This document shows positions 8,341-18,252 of a DNA stretch of 18,545 nt, piece after piece. The stretch is taken from the NCBI RefSeq assembly GCF_000003605.2, contig NW_003152254.1, forward strand, positions 3,778-22,322, given 5' to 3'. Within the stretch, counting starts at the first letter, position 1, and every line of letters begins with the position of its first letter. Under the pieces are notes generated by a model. That model searched no databases. It worked only from the letters and a program-made list of their open reading frames with translations, and had not been told where the DNA came from. A program made the translations under genes and the position numbers. This stretch comes from Saccoglossus kowalevskii (lineage: Eukaryota > Hemichordata > Enteropneusta > Harrimaniidae).

Positions 8341-10065
8341 GTAAATAATTCTTTATTTTACCAGAAGTAATGAGGTGCAAGAACGACGCCCGCCTTTTTT
8401 ATGGTCAGTCTGCTGCTATTCGGTAAAAGGGAATCTTATTTTCACCTGTGCAAGTTTACCTACACCCCAAAATGGTATACGCGGTTTATTAAACACAATA
8501 AGTCTGCGACATCTCGTCACATTACAGCAACAGAAAAGAAAATTACACTTAAGTTTCTGTGTAGACCATGTAATAGCGGAAATTAGATAGTAATAAATTA
8601 TTCGACAATGGTGATAATGTGAAAGCTAGCAATTTCCTCAAGCTGAAAGGTTAAAAAGTCATCTCTAAAAAAGCCCGCTAAATTTGCACGTGTTTCAACA
8701 AAACAGGTCACACGGCCGTCAAAATAACTCTAATACAGATTAGCATAAGTTCTTTATTGACAGAAATTATACTACACCGAACTATTTAAAAAACAAAGAT
8801 TTATTACCGAAAACAGCAATGTGGATGCGAAAAATTGCACAGTGAAGTAATGGCAAAGAAAAGTATGTAATGAAGTAATTATACATTTCTTTGATTAGTT
8901 AAGTAAAAAATATAAATACTAGTTAAAGTGTATTTCAATATGTAACCACCTCATGCCACTCATGAAACACAACATTGCCCCCATTTGTCTCTACAATAAA
9001 TATTGAAGAATTGCCTGTGACTCCTGGATCTGCCATCGAGTTAGCTGATTCATATTCATAGGCGCGGGATGATCGTCCTTACACGGAGAGCAAGTTGATT
9101 TCATGAATGCAAATCCATTCTGGTAATGTTTTATTGGCATAGAAGATGTGCGACACGTGCACGATCAGGCATAATGATTCTGTGGAACTGCCAAAGTTAA
9201 GATAGATAAGGGTTGGTAGGTAAAGCCTCACAACAGGTCGTGTGTTTACTCAGGCTGTACAAGCAGCTCTGTGGTGTGGGAAGCAAACTTGCCTAAGCCT
9301 GATGTATGTCATCCGCAAATGGTTACAAACAGACTTGTCACGTTGGTCTACGTTACAGTTCTGGAGATCCTATAGGACACTAGCGTTTATGGTTTGGTTG
9401 TAGTGATCGTCAACAGTTTTGACTCGGGTCTTTCACATACAGTATAGGTTTTTATGTGATTAATAGAAAGATTCACACTCGAATGGTGACACCCTCAATC
9501 AACTTTGATTGTGGCTCTCTCTTTTATTTTTGTATAATTTTGCATAGTGTGCGACAACACCATTGTATTCTGATTGCCATAGGTTACAGCTGTAATCACA
9601 TGAAAGCACTCAGTGAATGTAAACCTTATCATTCTCCCATCTCTGAGATTTAGTGCTGGAAAATATTCTATCTTGTGTAGGCGCTTGTCCTCATATTGGT
9701 TTAATTTAAACATCTGTGCCCGATCGAACACATTCATTTGAACAATTAGCTATTTAAATTAAAAACTTTTATAAAATAAACAAAAATTTCATCACAAATG
9801 CCTGACACTGATATGTGTATGGTAAATCTACATATTCTGTTAGTCTTATTATTATGCAAATGAGACAAACTGTGATGATTACTTGTCTGTATATATCAAC
9901 AACAAAATAAGCCAATAAAGAATGGGTAACTTGACAAATGTGTTTATCTTTTTTTTGTCGCCATGAGATTTGGCGACCATGTAGTGGAGCAAAAACATAT
10001 ACATTATCGTTCAAATTTAATCATGAATTATTCGTACTAAGATGTTTTGTTTTGTTTGTTTGCAG
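8341..10065. other. spacer upstream of the intact sialyltransferase, no gene recognised
   Basis: No exon can be supported. Open frames at 8375-8590 and 9456-9737 have no family resemblance. The 9000-9400 stretch is a little richer in G and C than its surroundings and may be an old mobile-element remnant, but I recognise no domain. The right end contains the polypyrimidine tract TTTGTTTGTTTGCAG leading into the first coding exon. The promoter and any 5' non-coding exon of that gene must lie in here or further left, but I cannot place them. Confidence 0.4.
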
Positions 10066-10233
10066 GTAATACAACAAAACCAACATCGCATTTCTTAATC
10101 ACATTATGAAGTACTTAGCGATAACTACATTTTCGTTGGTAATTTGTGTAGGATCTGTCGCATATATATCCATAAATATTATCTATGTGTGTAATGAGGA
10201 ATGGCAACTGTGTCAAACCAACACGTTATCAAG
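10066..10233 (+). CDS. ST8SIA-like: exon 1 (5' UTR part and signal anchor) of the ST8Sia-like gene
   Basis: The acceptor TTTGTTTGCAG ends at 10065, implying an upstream non-coding exon. The same arrangement is seen in the decayed copy. ATG is at 10106-10108; 42 complete codons and two bases follow up to the donor AAG|GTTAAG at 10234. The peptide is a hydrophobic anchor followed by NEEWQLCQTNTLS. I chose this start because it is the only ATG that supplies an anchor and keeps phase 2 with exon 2. Confidence 0.82.
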
Positions 10234-12799
10234 GTTAAGGTGAAAACAAACAAACCAAAGACTTTCTTGTTTTAGGGATGTATTTTAGCTGAAACGTTTT
10301 GCATGTATTATTTTGAACCATGTGTATGACAAATGTTATATGGGTTAAATAAGTGATGTGTTTATTATAAACCTAGCAATAATCAAATAATCAAGTGATT
10401 GATTTTTTTCGAACATCAAATATTATATATAAGCACATGCCATATTTTCGTCTATAAATTATTAAAAATGAATGTGTTAATTTTGCATTCTAGGACGAAA
10501 GCAATGTATACTGGTGATTTCATAGAACAACAACAGACAATCAACTCTTTCACAAACATCACGGGGAATGAAAAGCAAACAGAAAACGCAACAAAACCTC
10601 TACTTATTGGCGACATTATGAAAATACGGAAGAACACAAAACAGAAAGGCAGAACCAAAAATACACTACAAAACGGGTATGCATCACTGGTAGCTTTAGT
10701 TATTCGGTTATTAACTGCACAATAAAATGCAACATTTTTGTAATGCTTATCCTGTTGTTTTATAGTACACAAGTATTCAATCTTTTCGCGCGGGGAAATC
10801 CATTCTCAATTATTGAGGAAAACAAGAATGTGAAATTGATTCCACGACAGAAGACGTGTGCCGTTGTTGGTAACAGTGGAATTCTTCTAAACAGCAGTTG
10901 TGGTGACGAGATCAACTCCAACGACTTTGTCATCCGGTGCAACATTCCAGAAATTGAAGGATTCAGTCGTGACGTTGGCAACAAGACAAATGTAACCAAC
11001 ATTAATCTAACCAGAGTTCAAGACATTTATAAGTATGCAAAAGAAGACAGTGACTCTCCATATCTCATTGACAACTTCCGGTATCTAAATAACACAATAC
11101 TTTGGACTCTTGGTTCGCATCGAACAAGAAGACCTAAAAGGCTGGTATATTCCGTCAAATACCTTAAGTCAAAATTTGATCTGAATTTTCAAGTTGCTTA
11201 CACGGAAGGTAAACAGAATTATACAGAGATTCTAAGGTAAGTCGTAATAGAAACAAGTTTTACAGGGAATTAGCTTTAAAATAACAGGCTTGTGAAGATA
11301 AAAACACCACATCTCATCTAAGAAGGCCCTATGTCAATTTTTTATTGTGTGCCCATCTGGTCAAAATTTGTCGAGTTATGACGAAAAGTAATTGTTTCAC
11401 TACCCATTTTATCCTATTTTACCCATGCATCCCACAAATTCTAGTGGCTCGCCAATCAGTGAAACCTTTTCGCGAACTTGGATATATGGGTACCATCAAT
11501 GATTCGTGGGACGACGGTATGTGAGGACGTGATATGTGACGAAGAAGTCACGTGAATTGCGATATTTTCACAAAATCGCAATATAAACCTATCTTTAAAA
11601 ATGTTCAGCAATGACATAGGCATTTGGATTCAACCGTTGCCGCCAGAGGTGCTGGATAATAACAAATATAGATATATCTATTGTATGTAGACGTAGACAT
11701 CCCCCCCCCCGACAATATTCGGAAAATCGAACTTTCTGAAAGTCGGAACGTCAGAGCATATTAATAAAAGAAAAAAGAAAAATAGGTCAATTATTATTAT
11801 ATTTTTTTTTAAATTATTTAAACTCATATTCGATGCACATCATACTTTTTCGAAATTCGAACAAAAATGGCCGATTGGCCGCGGTTTTGTGTACAAAACG
11901 TACAATTATTTAAACCAAGGCATGTCTGTCACATTGACACGGTCACTATTGGTACCACTCCATAATGTTGGTTCATGTAGAATAGTAGTTAATACATTTG
12001 TTTGTTATATACAAGTAAATGGAGTAACAGGTATTTCTTACTTTAAAGATTGACTATTTTAGAAATGTAGAACCAAAACTTTGATTTAGGGAATCAGTAC
12101 ATATAAACCATTCTCTATGAAGGGCTCGATTATGATAGCTATATAGATAAAGAGGTATGAAAAATACATTAAGAAGTGCAGCGCATATAGAAATATCTAC
12201 CTGATTCGAGATTACAACAATAGCAACTAAGATCAACTGGCAGAACATTCATTTTTTTGTAATACAACGATTATTATCCAAATTATTCACCTTGTGTAAG
12301 AAAATGTGCATATGATAATTAATATGGTATTATATGTATGTATGCGAGCAAGGACTGGTATTACTATTAAGAAGCCGCCATCTTGTATAATAGATTCCGA
12401 ATACATCGGGTTGCCCTTTTGAACTCCAAAGTTCTATTCCACAGGTTAATAGAATACAAATGGTGTAACAGTATTTAAAGTGAAAACAAATCGTAACATT
12501 TTATAATGATTTCTTTATATTCCAGTGCAATGAAATTCAAAAAATCTCCAACAGCAGGAATGCTTACCATTGGTGTCGCTGTATGTCTCTGTGATAAAGT
12601 CAGTGTATATGGATTCTATCCATTTCCAGCTGGTCCCGATGGCAGATTTGTTCCCTATCACTATTTTGGAGAGTTTACAAATATTACAGCTGGGTCTTTC
12701 AAAACACGACATGGTTACAATCAAGAATACTTGATATTGCAGAAGTGGCACCAGGAGGGACTTATTAATTTTGTATCTGGTTCATGCACAAAAGTGTGA
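10106..12799 (+). CDS. ST8SIA-like: ST8Sia-like alpha-2,8-sialyltransferase (GT29), four coding exons
   Basis: Predicted to transfer sialic acid from CMP-sialic acid onto sialylated glycans in the Golgi lumen. Coding exons are 10106-10233, 10494-10676, 10766-11236 and 12526-12799. All three introns are GT-AG and phase 2, giving 351 residues, close to the usual ST8Sia length. In order: a very short cytoplasmic tail; signal anchor (about residues 4-28, LVICVGSVAYISI); stem; sialylmotif L (about 131-178, CAVVGNSG to RCN); sialylmotif S (about 268-291, with LCDKVSVYGF); motif III (YHYF, 305-308); and motif VS with His323 and Glu328 (HxxxxE). By analogy with characterised ST8Sia enzymes, Cys135-Cys283 and Cys149-Cys348 should form the two conserved disulphides; all four are present. 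There are several N-glycosylation sequons (e.g. Asn64, Asn74, Asn176, Asn313). Family assignment is firm. The exact subtype (mono-, oligo- or polysialylating; glycolipid or glycoprotein acceptor) cannot be told. A decayed inverted copy lies at 1715-3419. Confidence 0.93.
10494..10676 (+). CDS. ST8SIA-like: exon 2 (stem region) of the ST8Sia-like gene
   Basis: Acceptor TTTTGCATTCTAG ends at 10493; donor GG|GTATGC starts at 10677. The exon is 183 bases, a multiple of 3, so skipping it would keep the frame. It encodes a hydrophilic, lysine- and asparagine-rich stem with sequons NIT and NAT and no recognisable domain, as expected between anchor and catalytic domain. It has no detectable counterpart in the decayed copy. 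Confidence 0.82.
10766..11236 (+). CDS. ST8SIA-like: exon 3 (sialylmotif L) of the ST8Sia-like gene
   Basis: Acceptor TTGTTTTATAG ends at 10765; donor AAG|GTAAGT starts at 11237. The exon is 471 bases, a multiple of 3. It contains the whole of sialylmotif L, the CMP-sialic acid binding segment in this family, including CAVVGNSGILLNSSCG and FVIRCN, and continues through ILWTLGSHRTRRPKR to NYTEIL. The 89-base intron before it is short for this gene. Confidence 0.93.
11237..12525 (+). other. intron 3 of the ST8Sia-like gene
   Basis: A 1289-base intron with GTAAGT donor and TATTCCAG acceptor. It carries a run of ten C at 11701-11710 and a GCCGCCATCTTG word at 12375-12386, similar to words in the tandem repeat at 15894. 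Only its last ~60 bases align with the corresponding intron of the decayed copy, which is about 595 bases long. No nested gene is seen; the minus-strand open frame at 12054-12248 has no recognisable features. Confidence 0.8.
12526..12799 (+). CDS. ST8SIA-like: exon 4 (sialylmotifs S, III, VS) of the ST8Sia-like gene
   Basis: Acceptor TTTATATTCCAG ends at 12525. Ninety codons and TGA (12797-12799) follow. The exon has motif S ending in LCDKVSVYGF, motif III YHYF, then RHGYNQE with the catalytic His and Glu of motif VS, and the C-terminal GSC cysteine three residues before the end. No AATAAA is seen within 300 bases downstream; ATTAAA variants occur near 13160 and 13309, but I do not assign them. 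Confidence 0.93.
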
Positions 12800-14277
12800 A
12801 AATACAGTCATATGTAAAAGTTTATGACTGGTTGTTTTCGTTCATATATTATAGGTAATTATCAGTGTACTACTTTAGGTGGACTGAATAATTCAATATT
12901 ATTTAAAACACACATATTGATTGGCACAAAAGGTACAAAAGACTGTTAAGACTGTAAACAAATGTTTTAGTCGCAAAACTGTGAAACAGACAAAACATAG
13001 GATACAGTGAAAATATCCCGACTTTACGAGAAACAAAGAAAAACATAGAGGGCATTTCCAACAAACAAAAATTTGTGTGTGAAACACATAATTCTATAAC
13101 GTGGTTATTATAAATGAAATCGTGTTTAAAGAATATTCTGTGGTCTGTTTCATTTATATTAAAAAGTATCAAAAGCGGATGGTACAGAAGACAAAGACAA
13201 AATGAAACAAACAAAAATACGTGGTTCTCAATGGTTCTTTCAAAATTTGTCATAGGTCACTTATTAATAAGAATGATTTTTTTAAAAACATTGATGCCCG
13301 ACTATTTGATTAAATAGATCATAGTTACCTGTGGGAAATATTTGACCCTGTTTTTGTAAAAAAAAAATTTATCTATTTTATTCGAGGGACAAAACGGGAT
13401 ATATTGGTGAAACTATCATGGCAATCATTAACTAAATTAGGGAAAACCAACAATTACAGTTTTATCACAAAATTTATTAAAATCATTTAAATTTACTGTA
13501 ATCTATGTTTACTATTGGTTGGTTCATTCATGACTTATGTGGCCTAACCCATAAAATACGTGACAATATTGACAAAGAAAACATACATATTAATATTAAT
13601 AAACAAACAAGACGTCCTATTGTTGCCAAATTGTTTCCACCCGAGAACAAAACTGCTGTATCAGAAATGTATCGAGGGACTCTTGTCCACAGGCCTTCAA
13701 TTTCTGTCATGTGGATGGAATTTGACACTCTATAGTTATCTATTTCGATAGAAATAATTATTCCTAATTATTAATGTTCGCCAGCAGAATGAATAGACGT
13801 AGTGGAGTAGAATTGAATTGCGAGAAATTGACAGACATGATATATATACAATGAATAACGGTGAATAAATTAAAAGGCTAATAAAGCATACACCATGTCC
13901 ATGTGCTACATATAGCCCTTCTTCGAATAAAAATTGACGCATTAAACCGTAAACAGTTATTGTATTTATTTTTAGACATAGTAAAATATTCCGGTAAGCT
14001 TCAGTCAATATGATCGTAACGCAATTTCACAAAAAGGTGGTTAGAAGTCAATTCTCTGTATGTCAGACTGCGATTATCATAACTAATTTCAATCGTAACT
14101 TTAGAAAATAATTTTTGTTGGGGTTAGTGACGTCGGCCATTTTGTCTACATTTGTCATAATAGTTCGGGAAAATTGCTGAAAATCGGAAGGAATTATTTT
14201 ATATTTTATTACAACGCAATGTTAAATTAGTATTTATAGTTTACATTGTTATAATTGCTGTAAGTTAAATATTTCAG
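12800..14277. other. region downstream of the ST8Sia-like gene, no gene recognised
   Basis: The first ~40 bases are alignable to the region after the stop codon of the decayed copy (TATGTAAAAGTTTAT against CATGTAAAGTTTTAT), so the duplication included 3' sequence. The plus-strand open frame at 13505-13735 gives a 76-residue hydrophilic peptide starting at a true ATG, but it has no family resemblance and no supporting splice or promoter context. The rest is AT-rich with nothing recognised. Confidence 0.45.
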
Positions 14278-14418
14278 TGGGGCGATCGTGCGTTTGCGTC
14301 TGTTGATGTCCAACACAGTAACGAAATTTTGTACCCTAAAAATGCATCTCGGAAAGTTTCACAACTTGTTATGTACAGTGAATTTGATTCTGAGAATCTT
14401 CTGAGAGAACAGTGGTAG
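14278..14418 (+). CDS. weak candidate terminal exon of an unrecognised gene
   Basis: An acceptor-like AAATATTTCAG ends at 14277 and is followed by 46 open codons to TAG at 14416-14418. The frame is closed just upstream of the acceptor, as expected for an exon. The peptide begins WGDRAFASVDVQHSNEI and ends NLLREQW. It is hydrophilic and balanced, unlike the poly-Phe or poly-Ile shadows nearby. I recognise no family. An open frame of this length can arise by chance, and no upstream exon was found, so this is a hint only. Confidence 0.15.
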   Translation, partial: WGDRAFASVDVQHSNEILYPKNASRKVSQLVMYSEFDSENLLREQW

Positions 14419-14979
14419 TTTAAACAATGTTAGTTTCATTTTCTCGAAGTTTGCAGAAATTTTTAGCAATAGCGATGTCGGCCATCTTGTTTTTTTCTGA
14501 CCTCTGCCAGAGGCAGTGTAAATGACACAGAAAGTTGTTTGTATGGTTTCATAATGCAGTTTTATTCTGATTATTTTTTTATTATTTCAGTGTTCATATG
14601 CATACCAAATTATGAGAATGCTGTATAAATCGGGAACATTTGTTTGGAAAAAAACATTATAGTAGACCGCAATCACTGGAATCGAACAAACGAATACTAG
14701 TATGTAATTTTATCTAAATTACGATCGCCGTAACGTCGGCAGTATGCTAATTCCTTTTGTTTGTCAATGTTTACCGAGAAACACATCCTAACAAATGGAC
14801 CGAGCGTTTTCTAACCGTTCTTCTACTAACCGTGGTTAGGGCAAATACATTGCCAATAAAAATAATGAATGTTTTCTGAAAAAAAAACAAAAAAACGTTT
14901 CAGTGTGAATATTCTTTATTCAATGGGTATTATAAGACTAAGCTAAGCATACACATTGTGAGATCCAGTTCACAAATGA
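14419..14979. other. non-coding AT-rich stretch
   Basis: There is a CGGCCATCTTG word at 14479-14489 (a related CGGCCATTTTG lies at 14133-14143, left of the candidate exon), resembling the words inside the repeat at 15894-16590. A poly-A tract with a C interruption lies at 14879-14895. No coding exon is seen. Confidence 0.4.
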
Positions 14980-15151
14980 CCTTCTGGAGCATTGTGGGTA
15001 ATATACGACGTCATTCGTCTCACAACATTGCACACAGATACGCAGGGAACGTCTAGTAGGCAACGCCTCTTGAAGCATCGTGGATAACATCCAACGTTAC
15101 CAATCGAACACCTTCTCACACATATGCAGGTGACGTGGCCCTTCATGTGCG
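14980..15151. repeat. 86-bp tandem dimer
   Basis: AGCATTGTGGGTAATA at 14988 recurs as AGCATCGTGGATAACA at 15074, and CACACAGATACGCAGG at 15031 recurs as CACACATATGCAGG at 15117, both 86 bases apart. A weaker third trace (GCGTAGGGAATAGTACGAGG) follows at about 15149. The units are diverged and GC-richer than the surroundings. Confidence 0.65.
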
Positions 15152-15810
15152 TAGGGAATAGTACGAGGCTACTGTCCTTGCAACATCATTGACACTGGCA
15201 TTGGATACAGGCTGGGGGAAACCAATAACCAGTTTTAAAGTCTTAAGGTGAGTCTTGAAGACACCATGATGGCATATGTACAACGAGCGTATGAAACATC
15301 AAGCATGTTAACAGTAATGTGTTTGCTCGTTCGTTTCAGCAAAACTGCATGGTGCGCTGCACGTGTTTTCCAGACGAACCTAACAGCATTATGTATTCTG
15401 TAGTACGTCTACATTCGGCATTCTTCATGTTAACTAGACCGAATACATCAATTTAAAGACTTTACGCCTGACAGCATCATTACTTCCTTCTTAAAATGCA
15501 GGGTCTAATCCGATTTATATAAAATACTATAAATCACTTCTTGTAATCGGGATAATGTAAATGTGGATGGCAATAGCATGAACGCTTTCACAGCGCGTTG
15601 ATTTTGGAACTGTCCTTAATTTAGACAATAATGGACGACGCACCTGCTCATAGTGGACGAAAGCACACCATAAAACCACGCACACACTGGCAATCAGAGT
15701 GCAATGCCCTACTCCTATTATGCAAGAAACGTTACGAGCGCATGTGGTCAAAACATGTCACCACGGCAATGTTCGTATGGGGTGAGATAAGTGCCAAAAA
15801 CATTTCTTTT
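15152..15810. other. stretch with no recognised gene
   Basis: A frame opens at an ATG at 15631 with the peptide DDAPAHSGRK, which recalls the DNAPAH word of Tc1/mariner-type transposases. The following residues do not continue that domain and no terminal repeats were found, so I do not call a transposase. Nothing else is supported. Confidence 0.35.
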
Positions 15811-15870
15811 AGCATTTTACCATTATGTTCACATTCTTGTTTCATTATGTTCACATTTTGTATTATTTGA
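15811..15870. repeat. short copy of the CATTATGTTCACATTT repeat
   Basis: Two units of the word ATTATGTTCACATT (15822 and 15844) lie here, about 1 kb left of the main array at 16815-17235 and immediately left of the ~300-bp repeat. The same unit thus occurs on both sides of that repeat. Confidence 0.75.
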
Positions 15871-15893
15871 TATATTAGTGGTCATGTGACCTT

Positions 15894-16590
15894 GGCCGCC
15901 ATATTGGATTTACTGAAAATGACCAAAAACTTCTCTTCTTAAAAATGGCTCATTCATGTGATTAGAAATTTGCTTTGCTGCACATATATCCATAGCTCTA
16001 CAAAGTTACTGAAGCAGATTTTTGAAAAATGGCTTCCTTTGGTAGCCATCTTGGATTTAGTAAAAAGTGAAAGTACGACATAACTCATGAATAATTTGCG
16101 AGATTGAAACCAAAGTTAGCATACAACATCCGTTCAATAAGATGATTATGTGTTTATAAAAATATTTTTCATGATTCAAGTAGTTTTGGCGGCTATCTTG
16201 AATTTATCAAAAAATGCAAAAAATTTCAAACAATTCTCTTCTTAAAAACTGCTTGCTTGTTTGACAAGCAATTTAGCGTATAGTATCTCTGTTGATAGGT
16301 CTACATAGTTACTGAAGCAGATTTTTGAACAATGGCTTCCTTTGTCAGCTATCTTGGATTTAGTAAAAAGTGAAATTACGCTATAACTCATGAACAATTT
16401 GCCAGATTTAAACCAATCCTGGCATACAACATCCGTTCAATAAGATGATTATGTGTTCATGAAACTATTTCCCACGATTCAAGTGGTTTTGGCGGCCATC
16501 TTGAATTTAACACAAAAATGCAAAAAACCTCAAAATATTATTTTCTTAAAAACTGCTTGCTTGTTTGAAAAGCGATTTAGCATATAGTAT
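15894..16590. repeat. ~300-bp tandem repeat, two full units and a partial third
   Basis: Units begin GGCCGCC, GGCGGCT and GGCGGCC (with CATCTTGAATTTA or a variant) at 15894, 16188 and 16491. Internal words such as TTACTGAAGCAGATTTTTGAA (16006, 16309) and ATACAACATCCGTTCAATAA (16121, 16424) are exactly 303 bases apart. Unit 1 is 294 bases and unit 2 is 303. Each unit has a second inner GCCATCTTGGATTTA-like word, suggesting an older half-unit duplication. No frame is consistently open. Confidence 0.9.
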
Positions 16591-16814
16591 CACGATTAAT
16601 AACATCAAACAACTCCTTAATTATGAATGACATTGGACAGATGACTATAAACGCTGATTCCAGTGTGGTTTATAATAGCAAAATACCAGAGGACTTCTTA
16701 AGAACATTGCATTCTAGCCATGAAACGTTCGTCAAATAATCACATTATAAGCAAGTGCAATTTGCCATGAGCCACGCAGGCTCGAAACCCGTCATCGCTG
16801 CTATGCAGCTATAT
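16591..16814. other. unique linker between two repeat arrays
   Basis: It contains a word resembling a polymerase III B box (GGCTCGAAACC, 16779-16789) and a small GCTGC-TAT-GCAGC hairpin (16797-16809) directly before the AT-rich array. No gene is recognised. Confidence 0.3.
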
Positions 16815-17235
16815 TTTTATCATTATGTTCACATTATTTGTTAATTTTGTTTGCATTTTTACATTATTTCATCATTATGTTCACATTTTTATATTATTTT
16901 ATCAATATGTTCACAATTTTTTTAATTTTGTTTGCATTTTTACATTATTTCATCATTATGTTCACATTTTTATATTATTTTATCATTATATTCACATTAT
17001 TTTTTAATATTGTTTGCATTTTCACATTATTTCATCATTATGTTCACATTGTTATCATTTTGTTTTTTTTATTTTATCTTTATTTCATCATTATGTCAGC
17101 ATTTTCATGTTATTTTATCCTTATTGTATCATTATGTTTTGGTTATGTAAGCATTTTTACATTATTTTATCATTTTGTTCACATTTATATATTATTTGTC
17201 ATCATTTTAGCATTATGTTAGCATTATTTGACATG
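16815..17235. repeat. AT-rich tandem array, ~27-bp unit with ~81-bp higher-order period
   Basis: The unit is close to ATCATTATGTTCACATTTTTATATTATTT. A TTTGCATTTTTACATTATTTC variant recurs at about 81-82 bases (key word TTTGCATT at about 16851, 16932 and 17014), so three basic units make one longer unit. Because both periods are multiples of 3, several plus-strand frames stay open and read as Phe/Ile/His-rich peptides. I take these as repeat artefacts, not genes. Confidence 0.9.
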
Positions 17236-17480
17236 TTTATCTCTCTAATTATGATAATTTATGCATGGTGAACAAACTCCCTAGATCAGCGTAGGCGCGA
17301 GTACATACGAGTAGTTGTCATGGGTTTGAAACTACGCGTTTGTGACATAAATATATCTTGTATTTATATCCCAGTGTACTATACAGCATAAACATAAGTT
17401 TTATTTTTACTGCTGACTATTATTTATAGCGAATTTATAAAACTAGTCGAAGCTAATTATAATAGATACGTTAGGGGGTA
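17236..17480. other. unique stretch with no gene seen
   Basis: Mixed AT-rich sequence following the array, with a GC-richer patch at 17285-17345. Nothing recognisable. Confidence 0.4.
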
Positions 17481-17489
17481 TTATACACA

Positions 17490-17495
17490 CACGTG
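17490..17495. promoter_or_regulatory. CACGTG E-box
   Basis: A CACGTG hexamer at the start of the GC-richer region that continues to the end of the promoter-like cluster. Single motif, weak evidence on its own. Confidence 0.25.
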
Positions 17496-17590
17496 ACAGG
17501 AAAAACGTCGTCTGCGCCCCTCGGCAAAAGTGGCCAAAATTGGGGAAGCATGTCAAGCTTTGTGCGATGCAAGTTTATTGTTACAGCAAG

Positions 17591-17617
17591 CTGTTTCAGT
17601 GACCGATGCTGAAACAG
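17591..17617. other. 9-bp perfect inverted repeat
   Basis: CTGTTTCAG (17591-17599) and CTGAAACAG (17609-17617) are separated by nine bases. The surrounding 17530-17778 frame opens only with GTG, so I do not treat it as a gene. Confidence 0.5.
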
Positions 17618-17845
17618 TGTCACGATCGCCGCTGCCGGTCGGAATGTTCAAGTTGGTTCAAATCCCAGGTTCAAATGGGAGCTCCTCGTCGCGTCCGGTG
17701 ACTTCGGCGCATACACTCTCCGTGGCGTGTTTTATATTCGTGCAACTTGTGAGAGTAAAAGGAAAACCCTTTCCATAAGTCTTTGCGATTTAATCATCTT
17801 ATTTCAAGCCGCAAGAGGCCGGTAACTAGTAATGAATCTAGCATT

Positions 17846-18252
17846 CTGATTGGTCCATCACTTTCTCGCTGCTTGTTCTATTCTATGGTTACCTGACGTC
17901 AGCGCTTACGCTCGTGGCCGTTCAGGGGTTTCCTTTTACTTTCGAAATTTGGGCGAATAAAAAAATGTTTCTTTTGTTATTACTTATTTTGCACAGAAAC
18001 AGCGAGGAATGTTAGAAATATCTCAAATATGTAAGTCTAAGCAGACAGAATGTATGAGCATGGCTTTATTGTAGTATTACAGACACGTTTACGCAAAACG
18101 GAACTTGGAATGTTTTCAAATTACGTCACTCAGTCACGTGTCTTCCGGCCAGAATACCGGCCAATATGGCGATTACTAGTTACTTGCGTCCCGTTGTGTC
18201 GTCACAGGAAGCGCTGTCCCAGCACAGACCGCTGTGTCGTCACGGGAAGCGC
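17846..18252. promoter_or_regulatory. CpG-richer promoter-like cluster (CCAAT, CRE, E-box, ETS, YY1-like)
   Basis: Inverted CCAAT box CTGATTGG (17846-17853), full CRE TGACGTCA (17894-17901), CRE-like TTACGTCA (18121-18128), CACGTG (18135-18140), ETS-like CTTCCGG (18142-18148), paired CCGGCC words (18145-18150, 18157-18162) and a YY1/TISU-like CCAATATGGCG (18161-18171). A 19-base word GTGTCGTCAC(A/G)GGAAGCGC occurs at 18196 and 18234, one mismatch apart. This combination is typical of TATA-less housekeeping promoters. The ATG inside the YY1-like word opens an 80-codon frame to 18408 that I do not recognise. The likely target gene starts here and continues to the right, or lies divergently. Confidence 0.45.

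Noticed and set aside
8375-8590. Overlapping plus-strand open frames of 61-71 codons
   Set aside because: Two frames are open over the same bases, neither has a recognisable motif, and no splice sites fit.
13505-13735. 76-codon ATG-initiated plus-strand frame downstream of the ST8Sia-like gene
   Set aside because: No family resemblance, promoter or splice context; this length is not unusual by chance over 18 kb in six frames.
15631-15870. Open frame with DDAPAHSGRK, resembling the DNAPAH word of Tc1/mariner-type transposases
   Set aside because: The residues after it do not continue a DDE domain, the frame runs into repeat DNA, and no terminal inverted repeats were found.
16825-17271. Several overlapping long open frames rich in Phe, Ile and His
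   Set aside because: More than one frame is open at once over the AT-rich array, as expected of a stop-poor tandem repeat, not of a gene.
17530-17778. Open frame in the GC-richer region with a GGTTCAAATCC B-box-like word
   Set aside because: It starts with GTG, not ATG, there is no known domain, and the A-box-like word is too far away (about 125 bases) for a tRNA.
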